Assembly (NCBI GenBank): GCA_016718265.1 | Contig: JADKDZ010000005.1 | Coordinates: 248,001 to 312,000, forward strand | Source of the DNA: Uliginosibacterium sp. | GTDB taxonomy: Bacteria; Pseudomonadota; Gammaproteobacteria; Burkholderiales; Rhodocyclaceae | DNA: 64,000 nucleotides | Reading direction: 5' to 3' | Shown here: positions 33,735-42,918 of the stretch, in pieces | Layout: each line of letters begins with the position of its first letter | How positions within the stretch are numbered: position 1 is the first letter of the stretch | Translations under genes and position numbers: made by a program | The notes under the pieces: model-generated | The model's input: the letters and a program-made list of their open reading frames with translations, nothing else | Database searches by the model: none | What the model was told of the DNA's origin: nothing

Positions 33735-34313
33735 ATGCGTACACCCAAGGCATCACTCATCGCACTCGCGCTGTCGACGATCCTCGCCACGCCGGCCTTT
33801 GCTGCGCCGGCAAGCTATGTCGTAGAAGGCACCCACACCTACCCGCGCTTCTCATACAACCACCTGGGTTTCTCTACCCAGCTCAGCCGGTTCAACAAAA
33901 CGACCGGAACGGTCGTCTATGACCCCGTCGCAAAAACCGGCGAGGTGGATGTCATTATCGACACGACCTCGGTCGACACCGGCGCCAGCATCTTTGATGC
34001 TCACATTCAGGGTGAAGATTTTCTGGACACGGCGAAGTACCCGACCGCCCGTTTCAAATCCAGCAAGGTGATCTTCGAGGGTGACAAGCCGGTGGCGATT
34101 GAAGGCACGCTGAGCTTGAAAGGCGTCTCGAAGCCGGTGATGCTCACCGTTACCTCGTTCCAGGCGATGCCGCACCCAATGCTGAAGAAGGATGCCATCG
34201 GCGCGAATGCCCATGTCACCGTCAAGCGTTCGGACTTCAACGCCGGCAAATACGCGCCCTACGTGGGCGATGAAGTCCGCATCGATATTGCCATCGAGGC
34301 CATCAAGGAGTAA
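33735..34313 (+). CDS. YceI-family periplasmic lipid-binding protein (second copy)
   Basis: 192 residues with a signal peptide ending TPAFA. Family features include YVVEGTHTYPRFSYNHLGFS, VIIDTTSVDTGASIFDAHI, IEGTLSLKGVSKPVMLTV and VKRSDFNAGKYAPYVGDEV. It is closer to the canonical YceI than the first copy. A good ribosome site (AAGGAGAG) precedes it. It closes the operon, followed by a hairpin. Confidence 0.93.
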   Translation: MRTPKASLIALALSTILATPAFAAPASYVVEGTHTYPRFSYNHLGFSTQLSRFNKTTGTVVYDPVAKTGEVDVIIDTTSVDTGASIFDAHIQGEDFLDTAKYPTARFKSSKVIFEGDKPVAIEGTLSLKGVSKPVMLTVTSFQAMPHPMLKKDAIGANAHVTVKRSDFNAGKYAPYVGDEVRIDIAIEAIKE

Positions 34314-34335
34314 GCCGCGTCACGCGCGAAAGAAC

Positions 34336-34367
34336 CCGGAGAGGCGCAACGGGTCACGCCCCTCCGG
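34336..34367. terminator. Candidate bidirectional terminator between convergent genes
   Basis: CCGGAGAGGCG and CGCCCCTCCGG form a stem with a bulge around a 10-base loop, in the 68-base gap between yceI and the convergent lipoprotein gene. No T run follows, so support is moderate. Confidence 0.45.
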
Positions 34368-34381
34368 ACACGCATCGCGCA

Positions 34382-37183
34382 CTATCTGAGCTTGGCCCAC
34401 TCGCCCTTTGGCCACACACCGGCCGCCCAGTTGACGAGACGGGTCAAGGTCGTTGGCGTCACCAAGCCACTTTCTTTCAGGTTCTTGATGCGCTCGTAGT
34501 AGCAATCGGCTTGATACCCCCACTCGCACCAGCCTTCCACGTGATTCGGCACAAAGTGCGCGACGTAGTTGGCGGTTTCAAAATTGTCGGCGGATCGATG
34601 CGCATCGTCGTCCGCCACACGCCGGACCCATTGCTCGGGACGGTAACGTTCCGCCACGCCGAGAAACGCCAAAGCCATGGACTCCTGCAACTGCGCCCGC
34701 TCGGCCCGCGTGATGTCCCCGCGCGCCTCGAGTTCGGCCGAACCATAGACGAGATCCAGACCTTGCCCGAACTGGCGCTGCGAGAAGCCGAAGCTTTGCG
34801 GGGTCCAGGGTACCGGTGGCGTCGTGCGCCAGTCCTGCAGCGGAATCGACTGATACATCCAGATGAGTGCCCAGGCCATCCGGTAGGCGTGATAGGGCGC
34901 ATTGGGGGCCGTTCTCGCCATCCCCGCAATATGGCCGGGGTGGTAGTTCCAATCAATCCCGAAGGCACCGGCCTTGTAGCCGCCGTTGATGATCTGCTCC
35001 AGCGAGTACCACGCCGTCGACAGGTAGTTACCCGCCTGAGTGAAATTGAAGGTCAGTGCCGCATGATCAGCAACAAAATGCGGTGCCGTCTCGAACATGG
35101 TGCGGGCTGTTTCCCCCCAGCTGCGAAAGCCTGCACTGACCTGTGGTGCTCCGGCAGCCCATGACTGACGCGTCTTGTCTTCCAGACCGTATTTCCGGTT
35201 GAGTTCGAACTGGCGGACGTTATACCAGGCGACTTTCGCCAGATTATGCCGGGTCTGCTTGATCGACAAGGCCACGGTTCGCGGTGGGGCGGGCTGATCG
35301 CGATCGGTAAACCAGAACTCCGTCGGAAATGCGTGACGGTTGCGCGTCTCCAGAAACTGGCGGCGATACCAGAACGCGGATCCCAGTGATTGATCGTTCG
35401 GGCTACGCTTGTAGGCTTCCAGCGCGTCGCTGGCCTGCTTGAAGGCCTTCATGGTTGGCGAACCCGATAGCTGCGAGGGGTCCGCCACCAGGTCCTCCAC
35501 CGCGATCGTCGGCAACCATGCGTTCCAGTCGGGATATTGCATGGCCTGCGGCGTCTCGCGCGGGTTCAGGAATCCGTTCGCGCCCATGATTTCGGCTTTG
35601 TACTGGCCGCCCGGGAAGAAATAGTTCTTCATGTCACGATCGCGATCCAGCACCGCATCGAGCCCAGCGCCGGCTGCCCACAATTCGACCGGCTTGCTGT
35701 CCAGCCCGGGCCCGGGTTGGTAGGGCGGGTTCCAGGGACGCCCGGCGCTCTTTCGCGTATAGCCTTGCGGCAACTTCAGATCCAAGGAGCGGATATACGA
35801 CGCAATCTGCTTGCCTTGGAGCTCGCTGAGGCCGTGAAATACCGACCGCGCAATGATCGACTTGTTGGAGTAGTTGAAATACGCGAGGTCTTCTCCGTCC
35901 GAGACATGGCAGCTTGCGCACTTGCCCCGGATGGCCGAGCGGGTGCTCGGCGTAAAGTTCAGGTCGGTCAGTGCTGCGCTCGACCAAAGCGCGCGCCCTG
36001 CCTTGATATCCGTATCCGTGTTCAGGGGTGGCGTCCAGGTATCCGGGTCATCCCACGTGAAGTTGTTCGCTATCAGACTCTGGCCATTGGCATTCCGGAA
36101 ATCGATGCCCAGCACACGCCAGCCACTGCTCACGCCATCGGTTGCATCAAAACGGAACTCAAGGGTGTTTTCGCCCACTTTCAACCCCGGTGAGCCCAGC
36201 TTGCTCATGGCGACCCGAAGCCGCAAGCTCATGTACGCGCCGTTCATGCAGCCCATTTCGGCCTCATGTCGCTCGCAGCTTACCGTGGCATTCGTCATCG
36301 CCACCCAAGCCCCCCCGTTCAGGCGAACGCTGCCCTTTGACCCCGAGCGCACGCTGTTGACCGGCTTGTCAGTCGTCGCAAACTCGCCGTCTTCGCGCCA
36401 ATTCAGCCGATGTGTTTTGAGCCACAAATAGCTGGCTGCGGTGGGGTCCCCGACTACCGTCAGCTTGGCTGACTCAACCAGACCTACGGCGCCGATCACT
36501 TCAACTGGCAGGCGCGTAGCCTGGGCCTGGCCGCCGCTGCTCGACGAAGACGAACTGGAAGAAGAACTCGAGGAAGAGCTGGAGGAGGCGAAGCCGCCTG
36601 AGGACGAACTCGACGAGGAGCTCGACGACGAACCCGACGAAGAACTGGAGACCGGCGGCTTGGTCACGCCACCGGTACTGCCAGATGAAGAGCTCGACGA
36701 ACTCGACGAACTGGAGGACGAGCCTGAGACGCTGCCCGAGGCGCCGGACGTAGGCAACACGACCACCAGCGCCGGGCTCGGGAGCGAGTAATTGCCATTG
36801 GCATCGTATGCCCGAACACTGAAGCTGTAGCTCGCGCCGGCAGTCAGGCCGCTGTTCATATAGGTCAGGACCGTCGCAGGTACTTGGCTGAGCAGGCGTC
36901 CATCCCGCAAGATGTCGTAGCCCGCAATACCAAGGTTATCCGTCGCGGCTGACCAGGAAAGCTGGGCGGTGGTCGTCGTGGCGCCCATCAGAATCGGCGA
37001 CCCCGGCATGCTCGGCGGCTGGGTGTCGGTCGTCACGCCGGTACTCTGAGCCGGGTTGGCAGGTGATTCGGTGCCGCTGCCCGGAGCACTCGTTTCGCTG
37101 CTACCCCCGCCGCCGCAGGCGACAAGCCCGCAGCCTAGCAGCAAGACAGCGAATAAGTATCTACTACAACTTTTGACCGACAT
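34382..37183 (-). CDS. Large lipoprotein with FN3 domain, polyserine linkers and a single c-type haem motif
   Basis: The start MSVKSCSRYLFAVLLL opens a lipoprotein signal with lipobox GLVACGGGG; 933 residues. A fibronectin type III domain (TQPPSMPGSPILMGATTTTA, about residues 55-145) is followed by polyserine tracts (about 150-217) separated by short GG/Thr/Pro breaks, the linker style of Cellvibrio-like and other secreted carbohydrate-degrading enzymes. A beta-rich domain follows, then CASCH at 422-426 (GKCASCHVSDGEDLAYFN), one haem-c site, and a long helical C-terminal region (about 430-933, e.g. ETARTMFETAPHFVADHAAL). I do not recognise a catalytic motif. It is probably an outer-membrane surface cytochrome-like protein, and the FNR-like site upstream suggests anaerobic expression. 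The polyserine codons make the opposite strand encode an acidic shadow frame. Confidence 0.75.
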   Translation of the reverse strand: MSVKSCSRYLFAVLLLGCGLVACGGGGSSETSAPGSGTESPANPAQSTGVTTDTQPPSMPGSPILMGATTTTAQLSWSAATDNLGIAGYDILRDGRLLSQVPATVLTYMNSGLTAGASYSFSVRAYDANGNYSLPSPALVVVLPTSGASGSVSGSSSSSSSSSSSSSGSTGGVTKPPVSSSSSGSSSSSSSSSSSGGFASSSSSSSSSSSSSSSSSGGQAQATRLPVEVIGAVGLVESAKLTVVGDPTAASYLWLKTHRLNWREDGEFATTDKPVNSVRSGSKGSVRLNGGAWVAMTNATVSCERHEAEMGCMNGAYMSLRLRVAMSKLGSPGLKVGENTLEFRFDATDGVSSGWRVLGIDFRNANGQSLIANNFTWDDPDTWTPPLNTDTDIKAGRALWSSAALTDLNFTPSTRSAIRGKCASCHVSDGEDLAYFNYSNKSIIARSVFHGLSELQGKQIASYIRSLDLKLPQGYTRKSAGRPWNPPYQPGPGLDSKPVELWAAGAGLDAVLDRDRDMKNYFFPGGQYKAEIMGANGFLNPRETPQAMQYPDWNAWLPTIAVEDLVADPSQLSGSPTMKAFKQASDALEAYKRSPNDQSLGSAFWYRRQFLETRNRHAFPTEFWFTDRDQPAPPRTVALSIKQTRHNLAKVAWYNVRQFELNRKYGLEDKTRQSWAAGAPQVSAGFRSWGETARTMFETAPHFVADHAALTFNFTQAGNYLSTAWYSLEQIINGGYKAGAFGIDWNYHPGHIAGMARTAPNAPYHAYRMAWALIWMYQSIPLQDWRTTPPVPWTPQSFGFSQRQFGQGLDLVYGSAELEARGDITRAERAQLQESMALAFLGVAERYRPEQWVRRVADDDAHRSADNFETANYVAHFVPNHVEGWCEWGYQADCYYERIKNLKESGLVTPTTLTRLVNWAAGVWPKGEWAKLR

Positions 37184-37284
37184 TCTCACACCCCTGGCAG
37201 TGCTCATCAGGCTTCGCATCGCGCCGACAAGGTCTGTACCCCCCCACACGCGAGCGAAATTCACGAATTGACACAGCCATTCTA

Positions 37285-37298
37285 TTGACCTTGATCAA
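37285..37298 (-). promoter_or_regulatory. FNR-like site upstream of the polyserine haem lipoprotein
   Basis: TTGACCTTGATCAA differs from the FNR consensus TTGAT-N4-ATCAA at one half-site position. It lies 102 bases before the lipoprotein start. A -10 box at the expected distance is not clear. It also lies downstream of the Hsp70 gene, so the lipoprotein is the only plausible target. Confidence 0.6.
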
Positions 37299-37432
37299 TA
37301 GCACTGCCCCTTTGGTCGGATTCAGGCGCAGTCAGTCACAATAATTAACACAAACATCTACCACAGCACAGGCGCTTGGTTACCTCTTTAGTGAAAGAGC
37401 AAACAGCGCAACGCACCACAGCCGCTGCGGAG

Positions 37433-38698
37433 TCAGCCGTACCGTCGCATGGCCTCCAGCGCAAGGCCTGAGCCGATGCTGCCAAAGCGGTCGCCCTCGC
37501 AAACACGGGCATGCGGGACTACGGCTTCGATCGCTTGACGCAACGACATGACGCCGCTGCCGCCACCGGTGAAGAAGAGCGTATCCACTGCCTCCGCGGA
37601 CACGCTTGCACGGCGGAGGAGCTCCGCCACGGTAGCGGCCGTGCGATCAACCAGGTCTTTGGTGGCGGCCGCGAAGCCCTCGCGGCTCAACTGTGTGCTT
37701 AGACCAGGAAACATCTCGTCGAGCAGGAGCCCCGTCTCTTCTGAATCGGACAAGGCAATTTTGGCGTCCTCCACGCGCAAAGCGAGCCAGTGCCCGCCAC
37801 GCTGGTCAATCAGCCGGGCAAGCCGGTCAAGCTTGGCGGGCTCCGCACTCATGCGATAGAGCTGTTGAAAATCTGCCCAGGCCGGGCGACTGTAGGCCAA
37901 GGGAATCGTATGCCAGGTCGCCAGCTGGAAAAAAAGTGGCGACGGCAAGCTCGCGCCGGTCTTGGTGGCACTGCCAAAGCCGAATAGGGGCATGGCCGCC
38001 GCCAGATTCAGCGCCCGGTCAAAGTCGGTGCCGCCAATATGTACGCCGCCGTTGGCCAGCAGATCCTCGCGCCGCTCATCACACTTGGCACGCTCGGGAG
38101 ACAGTCGCACCAGCGAGAAATCGGCCGTGCCGCCACCGATATCCGCGACCAGCACCAACTCTTCACGGCTCAGCGTACGCTCGTAATAGTAAGCCGCGCC
38201 GATCGGTTCAAACTGGAAGCTGACTTCGCTGAACCCAACCTCGCGGGCGATCGCCGCCAGCACTTCTTCCGCCGCACGATCGGCATCGGGCTTGTCATCG
38301 ACAAAAAACACCGGCCGGCCGAAGACTGCGCAGTCCAACGACCGCCCGGCTGCGCTTTCCGCACGATGCTTGAGTTCTGCGATAAAGGTCTGCAGCAGTG
38401 CCCTGAAAGAGCGCGCCTGCCCCGCCACCTCGGTGGTGGCATCGATCAGGCTAGACCCCAGCAGACTCTTGAGCGCGCGGACCAGGCGCCCCTCGTAACC
38501 CTCAAGGTATTGCGCCATTGCATCGCGGCCGAAATGCGTGCTGCCCTCGTCGGCGTTGAAGAATACCGCTGAGGGCAATGTCGGTTTGTCTGCTTCGAGT
38601 GCGAGCAAGATGTCGGGACCCGGACGGACAAGACCTACCGTGGAGTTCGACGTACCAAAGTCAACGCCGCACGCGCGCGCAAACATTGAATTCACCAT
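37433..38698 (-). CDS. Hsp70-family protein (YegD-like)
   Basis: The start MVNSMFARACGVDFGTSNST gives a 421-residue protein. The actin/Hsp70 ATPase motifs are present: phosphate 1 GVDFGTSNSTVG, phosphate 2 LVADIGGGTADFSLV, and the adenosine motif LFFTGGGSGVMSLRQAI. There is no complete substrate-binding domain, as in YegD. The in-frame extension to 38863 has no conservation or ribosome site. Role unknown; it is single and not linked to dnaJ or grpE. Confidence 0.9.
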   Translation of the reverse strand: MVNSMFARACGVDFGTSNSTVGLVRPGPDILLALEADKPTLPSAVFFNADEGSTHFGRDAMAQYLEGYEGRLVRALKSLLGSSLIDATTEVAGQARSFRALLQTFIAELKHRAESAAGRSLDCAVFGRPVFFVDDKPDADRAAEEVLAAIAREVGFSEVSFQFEPIGAAYYYERTLSREELVLVADIGGGTADFSLVRLSPERAKCDERREDLLANGGVHIGGTDFDRALNLAAAMPLFGFGSATKTGASLPSPLFFQLATWHTIPLAYSRPAWADFQQLYRMSAEPAKLDRLARLIDQRGGHWLALRVEDAKIALSDSEETGLLLDEMFPGLSTQLSREGFAAATKDLVDRTAATVAELLRRASVSAEAVDTLFFTGGGSGVMSLRQAIEAVVPHARVCEGDRFGSIGSGLALEAMRRYG

Positions 38699-38901
38699 GA
38701 CGTTCCCGCGCAAAAAGGCCCGAATCATACCGGGCGCTGCGGCAAAAGACAGGGGCGATTGAAATCGCTCTGAACCGCTGAATAGCAACAACCCGCAAGG
38801 GCACTGTCGCCAATGAGCGACGCTTGGCGGAAGAGTGTTGCGCAAGCCCCGGGGCTGCGGCATGCTGCCGACGCACTGATGACCACACTAGGGAGAGATA
38901 C

Positions 38902-39682
38902 ATGACCGGCCTGAGCAACAACCCATACGCCCCACCGACCGCCAGTGTGACCGATCCGGACGCCGGCAGTGGCAATCTGATCCCGGGTGGGCGCACCGTG
39001 CCGGCGGGCAGCGGCATGAACTGGATCGGTGGCGGATGGAATTTGTTCAAGCAAGCCCCCGGCCCGTGGATCGGGATGTTCGTGATTTTTGTCGTCGTGT
39101 GGCTTGTATTGTCGGTCATTCCGCTGATCAACTTCTTTACCGCACTGGTTTTCCCGGTCTTCATGGGGGGCTTCATGATTGCCGCCAACAATCAACGCGA
39201 GACCGGGAGCCTGAACGTTGGTGACCTGTTTGCCGGGTTTCAGCAAAAGGCGGGCCCGCTCATCATCCTGGGTCTGCTGACGCTGGCCTTCACGATCGTT
39301 GCGATGATTCCGAGCGGTGTCGTCGCCGTGGTCGGCGGACTCACAGCCCTTGGCAGTGGAAGCCTCTCGAACATGGGCACGATGCTTGGCGCCTTCGGGA
39401 TTGCAATCGTGCTTGCCGTGGCACTCATCAGCCTGGTGTACGCCGCAGTCTGGTTTGCCCCCGCGCTGATCGTGCTGCACGATATTGCCCCCGTTCGAAG
39501 CCATGAAAATCAGCTTCTTTGCATGTTTCCGCAACTGGTCGGCGGGCTTGCTTTACTTCTTGCTGGCGATGGTCCTGATACTGATCGCCATTATCCCGTT
39601 CGGCCTGGGCCTGCTTGTAGCGGGGCCCGTCATGTACGCATCGATTTACGCCGCCTATCGCGATATTTTCATCGAAGAGTGA
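38902..39682 (+). pseudogene. BPSS1780-family membrane protein, one-base homopolymer frameshift
   Basis: The start MTGLSNNPYAPPTASVTD has GGGAGAGA upstream. The N-terminal two-thirds include the membrane segments MFVIFVVVWLVLSVIPLINF and LAFTIVAMIPSGVVAVV. At the C5 run 39488-39492 the frame shifts: as written it reads DIAPVRSHENQ, but with one C fewer it continues IAPFEAMKISFFACFRNWSA to the natural end AAYRDIFIEE. The corrected length is 259 residues, usual for this family. All else is intact, so this is probably a sequencing or assembly error. Function unknown; it precedes the RDD/SpoIIM/MoxR cluster. Confidence 0.85.
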
Positions 39683-39699
39683 TCGTTTTCGGGATGTCG

Positions 39700-39729
39700 G
39701 CGGCGTCGTAAAGGCGTCGCCGCTTTTTT
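39700..39729 (+). terminator. Terminator between BPSS1780 and RDD genes
   Basis: GCGGCG and CGCCGC flank a 12-base loop and are followed by six T residues. The last T is immediately before the ATG of the RDD gene. Confidence 0.7.
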
Positions 39730-40419
39730 ATGCTGGATACCCTGAGTTCCGTCACCACCCCCGAGCTGATCGAGGTCGAGCTGCACCCTGCTGGTTTGCT
39801 GCCCCGAGCACTGGCCTGGCTCATTGACACCAGCATACGCTTTGCGGTGCTGCTGTTGCTCGCGCAGATTCTGCTCGCGCTGGGCGATTTTGGCACTGGC
39901 CTGTTTCTGCTAGACTATTTTTTACTGGAGTGGTTCTACCCGGTGCTATTCGAAGTATTGAATTCAGGCGCATCGCCTGGCAAGCGAACACTGGGTCTTG
40001 CCGTCGTACTCGCAGACGGCACGCCGATCGGCTGGGGCCCATCACTGACTCGAAACCTGCTCAGAACCGTGGATTTCCTGCCGCTGCTTTACGTGTTCGG
40101 AATCCTTTCCATGCTGTTTGACAAGGAGTTCCGGCGTCTGGGGGACATCGTAGCGGGGACCCTCGTGGTACACCGTGGCGCTGAGAGAAAGAAGGCTGCC
40201 GTCATGACGCCGGCAGACGTGCTGATCCCTGCCACCCCGATGGATCGGGCCACACAAAAGGCACTTGTCGCCTTCGCCGAGCGTGCAGACAGCCTGACGC
40301 CCGCGCGTCAGGAAGAGTTGGCGGCACTGCTCCCGCACCTGGCACTGGCTGCGTCAGGCCCACGGGGGGCGGGACGTCTGATCGGCCTTGCGAACCACGT
40401 CATCGGGCGTAGCGCGTGA
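39730..40419 (+). CDS. RDD-family membrane protein
   Basis: A 229-residue protein with the RDD signature (PRALAWLIDTSIRF, SPGKRTLGLAVVLADG) and about four membrane helices (LLLLAQILLALGDF, LPLLYVFGILSMLF). The C-terminal tail is cytoplasmic (residues 165-229). The start codon directly follows a terminator T run with no ribosome-binding site, so it is translated from a leaderless or otherwise unusual mRNA, or begins downstream. It overlaps the SpoIIM gene by four bases. Confidence 0.85.
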   Translation: MLDTLSSVTTPELIEVELHPAGLLPRALAWLIDTSIRFAVLLLLAQILLALGDFGTGLFLLDYFLLEWFYPVLFEVLNSGASPGKRTLGLAVVLADGTPIGWGPSLTRNLLRTVDFLPLLYVFGILSMLFDKEFRRLGDIVAGTLVVHRGAERKKAAVMTPADVLIPATPMDRATQKALVAFAERADSLTPARQEELAALLPHLALAASGPRGAGRLIGLANHVIGRSA

Positions 40420-41399
40420 AGCAAGAACACTTTGAAACGCTGCACGCGGCGAGTTGGCAAGCATTCGAGCAATACCTTGCGAGTGATACTCGTCAGCGCA
40501 AGACCAGAAAACCGGAGCCGCCGTTTGCGGCTGCAGAGTTTCCGCAGCGCTACCGCGCAATCTGCCAACAGTTGGCGCTTGCGCGCGACCGCGACTACTC
40601 GCTCTCGCTGGTCAATCATCTCCACCGTCTGGTGCAGTCCGGTCACGACGTGTTGTACCGCGCCCAAGCGGGATTTGGCGCGCGTGCTTTGCGCTATGCC
40701 ACCAGTGGTTTTGCGCAGGACGTACGGAGAAACAAGGGCTGGATTCTGGCTGCCGCTTTTCTGATGTTCGGGCCGGCCATCGCGATGATGCTTGCCGTGC
40801 GGGCACAGCCGGATCTCGCCTACCTGCTGATCGCGCCGAGCGAGGTCGCGAAGTACGAGTCCATGTATGCGAATGACGCCACCACCCTGGGTCGGGTCGC
40901 CCGCGATGCCTCTACGGACGTCGCAATGTTTGGCTTTTACATCTTCAACAATGTCAGCATCGCCTTCCGTTGCTTTGCCGGTGGCATTACGTTTGGCGTG
41001 CTGTCGATCTTCGCGCTGATATTCAACGGACTCTTCTTTGGCATCGTCGAAGCACGCTTGTCGCTCGCAGGTCTGGGGCAGAATTTCTACTCCTTCGTGA
41101 TCGGACATTCCGGGTTCGAGCTGGGCGCAATCGTGCTGTCCGGCGGAGCGGGTCTGCGCCTGGGCATGGCGCTTGTCGCTCCCGGCCTGCGCACACGCAG
41201 CAGGGCCTTGTACGAGTGCGCCCGTGATCTGGTTGGCATGGTATGCGGGCTGGCGGTGATGCTGTGCATCGCTGCGCTGATCGAGGCCTTCTGGTCCCCG
41301 CTCAGACTGGAGCCTGTCATCAAGTACGGCGTGGGCACGCTGCTGACGGTCCTTCCGCTGATGTACTTCGTTTTCGCTGGGCGCCGCCATGGATCTTGA
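40416..41399 (+). CDS. SpoIIM-like (stage II sporulation protein M family) membrane protein
   Basis: GTG start overlapping the RDD stop (GTGA). The 327-residue protein has an N-terminal cytoplasmic helical part and about five membrane segments (GWILAAAFLMFGPAIAMMLA, FGVLSIFALIFNGLFFGIVE, VIGHSGFELGAIVLSGGAG). In non-spore-forming bacteria the family accompanies MoxR/DUF58 modules; role unknown. Its end overlaps the DUF4129 gene by 11 bases. Confidence 0.87.
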   Translation: MKQEHFETLHAASWQAFEQYLASDTRQRKTRKPEPPFAAAEFPQRYRAICQQLALARDRDYSLSLVNHLHRLVQSGHDVLYRAQAGFGARALRYATSGFAQDVRRNKGWILAAAFLMFGPAIAMMLAVRAQPDLAYLLIAPSEVAKYESMYANDATTLGRVARDASTDVAMFGFYIFNNVSIAFRCFAGGITFGVLSIFALIFNGLFFGIVEARLSLAGLGQNFYSFVIGHSGFELGAIVLSGGAGLRLGMALVAPGLRTRSRALYECARDLVGMVCGLAVMLCIAALIEAFWSPLRLEPVIKYGVGTLLTVLPLMYFVFAGRRHGS

Positions 41400-42918
41400 A
41401 CGCCTGGCCGTCGCATTGCGCCCCCGCAATAGCTGGGAGGCCCTTGATCTCGGCGTGCGCTTTGCAATCCAGAACGGTCGGGCTTTGTATGCCAGCTGGC
41501 TCGCCGTGTGCCTCCCGGTTGCGCTGCTCGTTTTTCTGACAATAGGCTACGGCATGGAGGAGCCTGCCTGGGCCGTCATGGTGCTGTGGTGGCTGAAACC
41601 GGCTTTCGACCGTATTGCTGTCCATGTGTTGAGCCGGGCAGTGTTTGGTGAGTCCACCTCGATATCTGAGACTTTTGCCTCGCTCCCGCGCTTGCTGTTC
41701 AAGACCGGCTTGTTACGCAACCTGAGCATCGGCCGCTTCAGCTTCTCACGCAGCATCCGGCTCCCCGTCGACGTGCTGGAAGGGCTGAACGGGCGCGCGG
41801 CCCGACAGCGAAAAGCGCTGATTGCCCGCCGGATATCTGGCGCCGCGAACTGGCAGACGCTGGCCTGGCTGCATCTTGAAACCATCTTCTGGCTAGGCTT
41901 CTGGGTTCTTATGCTGATGCTGGTCCCCCACGAGTTGTTGCAGGACTTCCAGTTCTCGACACTCTTCGATGGCGACAAGGTTCCCAAGTGGTTTCACTGG
42001 CCGCTCTATACGCCACTCTGGCTGGCGAGCGTGTTACTGGAACCCCTGTATGTCGCGGGCGGTTTCATGCTCTATATCAAGCGCCGCACCGATCTGGAGG
42101 CGTGGGACGTCGAGCTCCAGTTTCGCCGGCTGGCCCATGCCCACGCACGGAGCGTGGCAGAGACTGCCGTCAGGGTGGCCTGTATTGTTTGCCTGTTTGG
42201 CATGACGATGGGAGTCTCTCCGCCTGCGCAGGCCACGGCCGCAGAGGCGCGTGAACAAGCCTGCGCCCGCGCGCCTGAGGTCTTGGAAAAAGTACTGGCA
42301 CAGCCTGAGTTTGGCCAGGACAAGACCGACTTCAAACTCAAATGGCGTCCCCAGGCAAAGAAACAGCCGTCTTCGACCACGCCAGAGTGGCTGCGCGGCT
42401 GGCTCGATGCTTTAGGAAACGGCTTGGAGGTGCTGGGAAACCTGTTTGCACTGATCGGGCGAGTGGGCGGCTGGTTCCTCATCGCCACAGTCGTCGTGCT
42501 GCTCATCGCGCTGGTGGCCAAATTCGGCTGGTTGCCAACGCCGACGCGCCGCCCGCCTCCCCCTTCAGCGCTAGCCGGGTTCGATATTCGGCCACAATCC
42601 CTGCCGGAAGACATCCCTGAGGCGGCACGCAGCCTTTTGCACGCCGGCGACGTACGGGGCGCCCTGAGCCTGCTGTTCCGCGGAGCCTTGTCGCGCCTCG
42701 CGCATCAGGAACATGTTCCATTCTTGCGTGGCGACACCGAAGGCGATTGCCTGACCCGGGTTCGCGCGCACGCCCCCGAAAAATCGGCCTTCATGGCGCG
42801 GCTGCTGGGGTGTTGGCAAGGCCTTGCCTATGCGCATCAAGCCATCGGCGGCAGCGAGGTGGAGACGATCTGCCACGAATGGGGGTTGAATTTTGGGGGG
42901 CGTACTCGGCATGACTAG
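41389..42918 (+). CDS. DUF4129 domain membrane protein
   Basis: The 509-residue protein has several membrane helices (WLAVCLPVALLVFLTIGYG, FWLGFWVLMLMLVP and FLIATVVVLLIALVAKFGW near residue 370). The C-terminal DUF4129 motif is present (RSLLHAGDVRGALSLLFRGALSRL followed by DTEGDCLTRVR). An additional region between helices (ACARAPEVLEKVLAQPEF) is probably periplasmic. It is co-transcribed with neighbours by overlapping codons; the gene ends inside the next start region (the DUF4350 start codon lies 8 bases before this stop). Confidence 0.85.
   Translation: MDLERLAVALRPRNSWEALDLGVRFAIQNGRALYASWLAVCLPVALLVFLTIGYGMEEPAWAVMVLWWLKPAFDRIAVHVLSRAVFGESTSISETFASLPRLLFKTGLLRNLSIGRFSFSRSIRLPVDVLEGLNGRAARQRKALIARRISGAANWQTLAWLHLETIFWLGFWVLMLMLVPHELLQDFQFSTLFDGDKVPKWFHWPLYTPLWLASVLLEPLYVAGGFMLYIKRRTDLEAWDVELQFRRLAHAHARSVAETAVRVACIVCLFGMTMGVSPPAQATAAEAREQACARAPEVLEKVLAQPEFGQDKTDFKLKWRPQAKKQPSSTTPEWLRGWLDALGNGLEVLGNLFALIGRVGGWFLIATVVVLLIALVAKFGWLPTPTRRPPPPSALAGFDIRPQSLPEDIPEAARSLLHAGDVRGALSLLFRGALSRLAHQEHVPFLRGDTEGDCLTRVRAHAPEKSAFMARLLGCWQGLAYAHQAIGGSEVETICHEWGLNFGGRTRHD

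Noticed and set aside
36441..36791. 116-residue Glu/Asp-rich plus-strand frame opposite the polyserine linkers
   Set aside because: It is simply the complement of serine codons; composition bias explains it.
38824..39711. The 295-residue frame as a distinct protein
   Set aside because: After residue 220 the residues become random; the frame that continues after removal of one C matches the family end.
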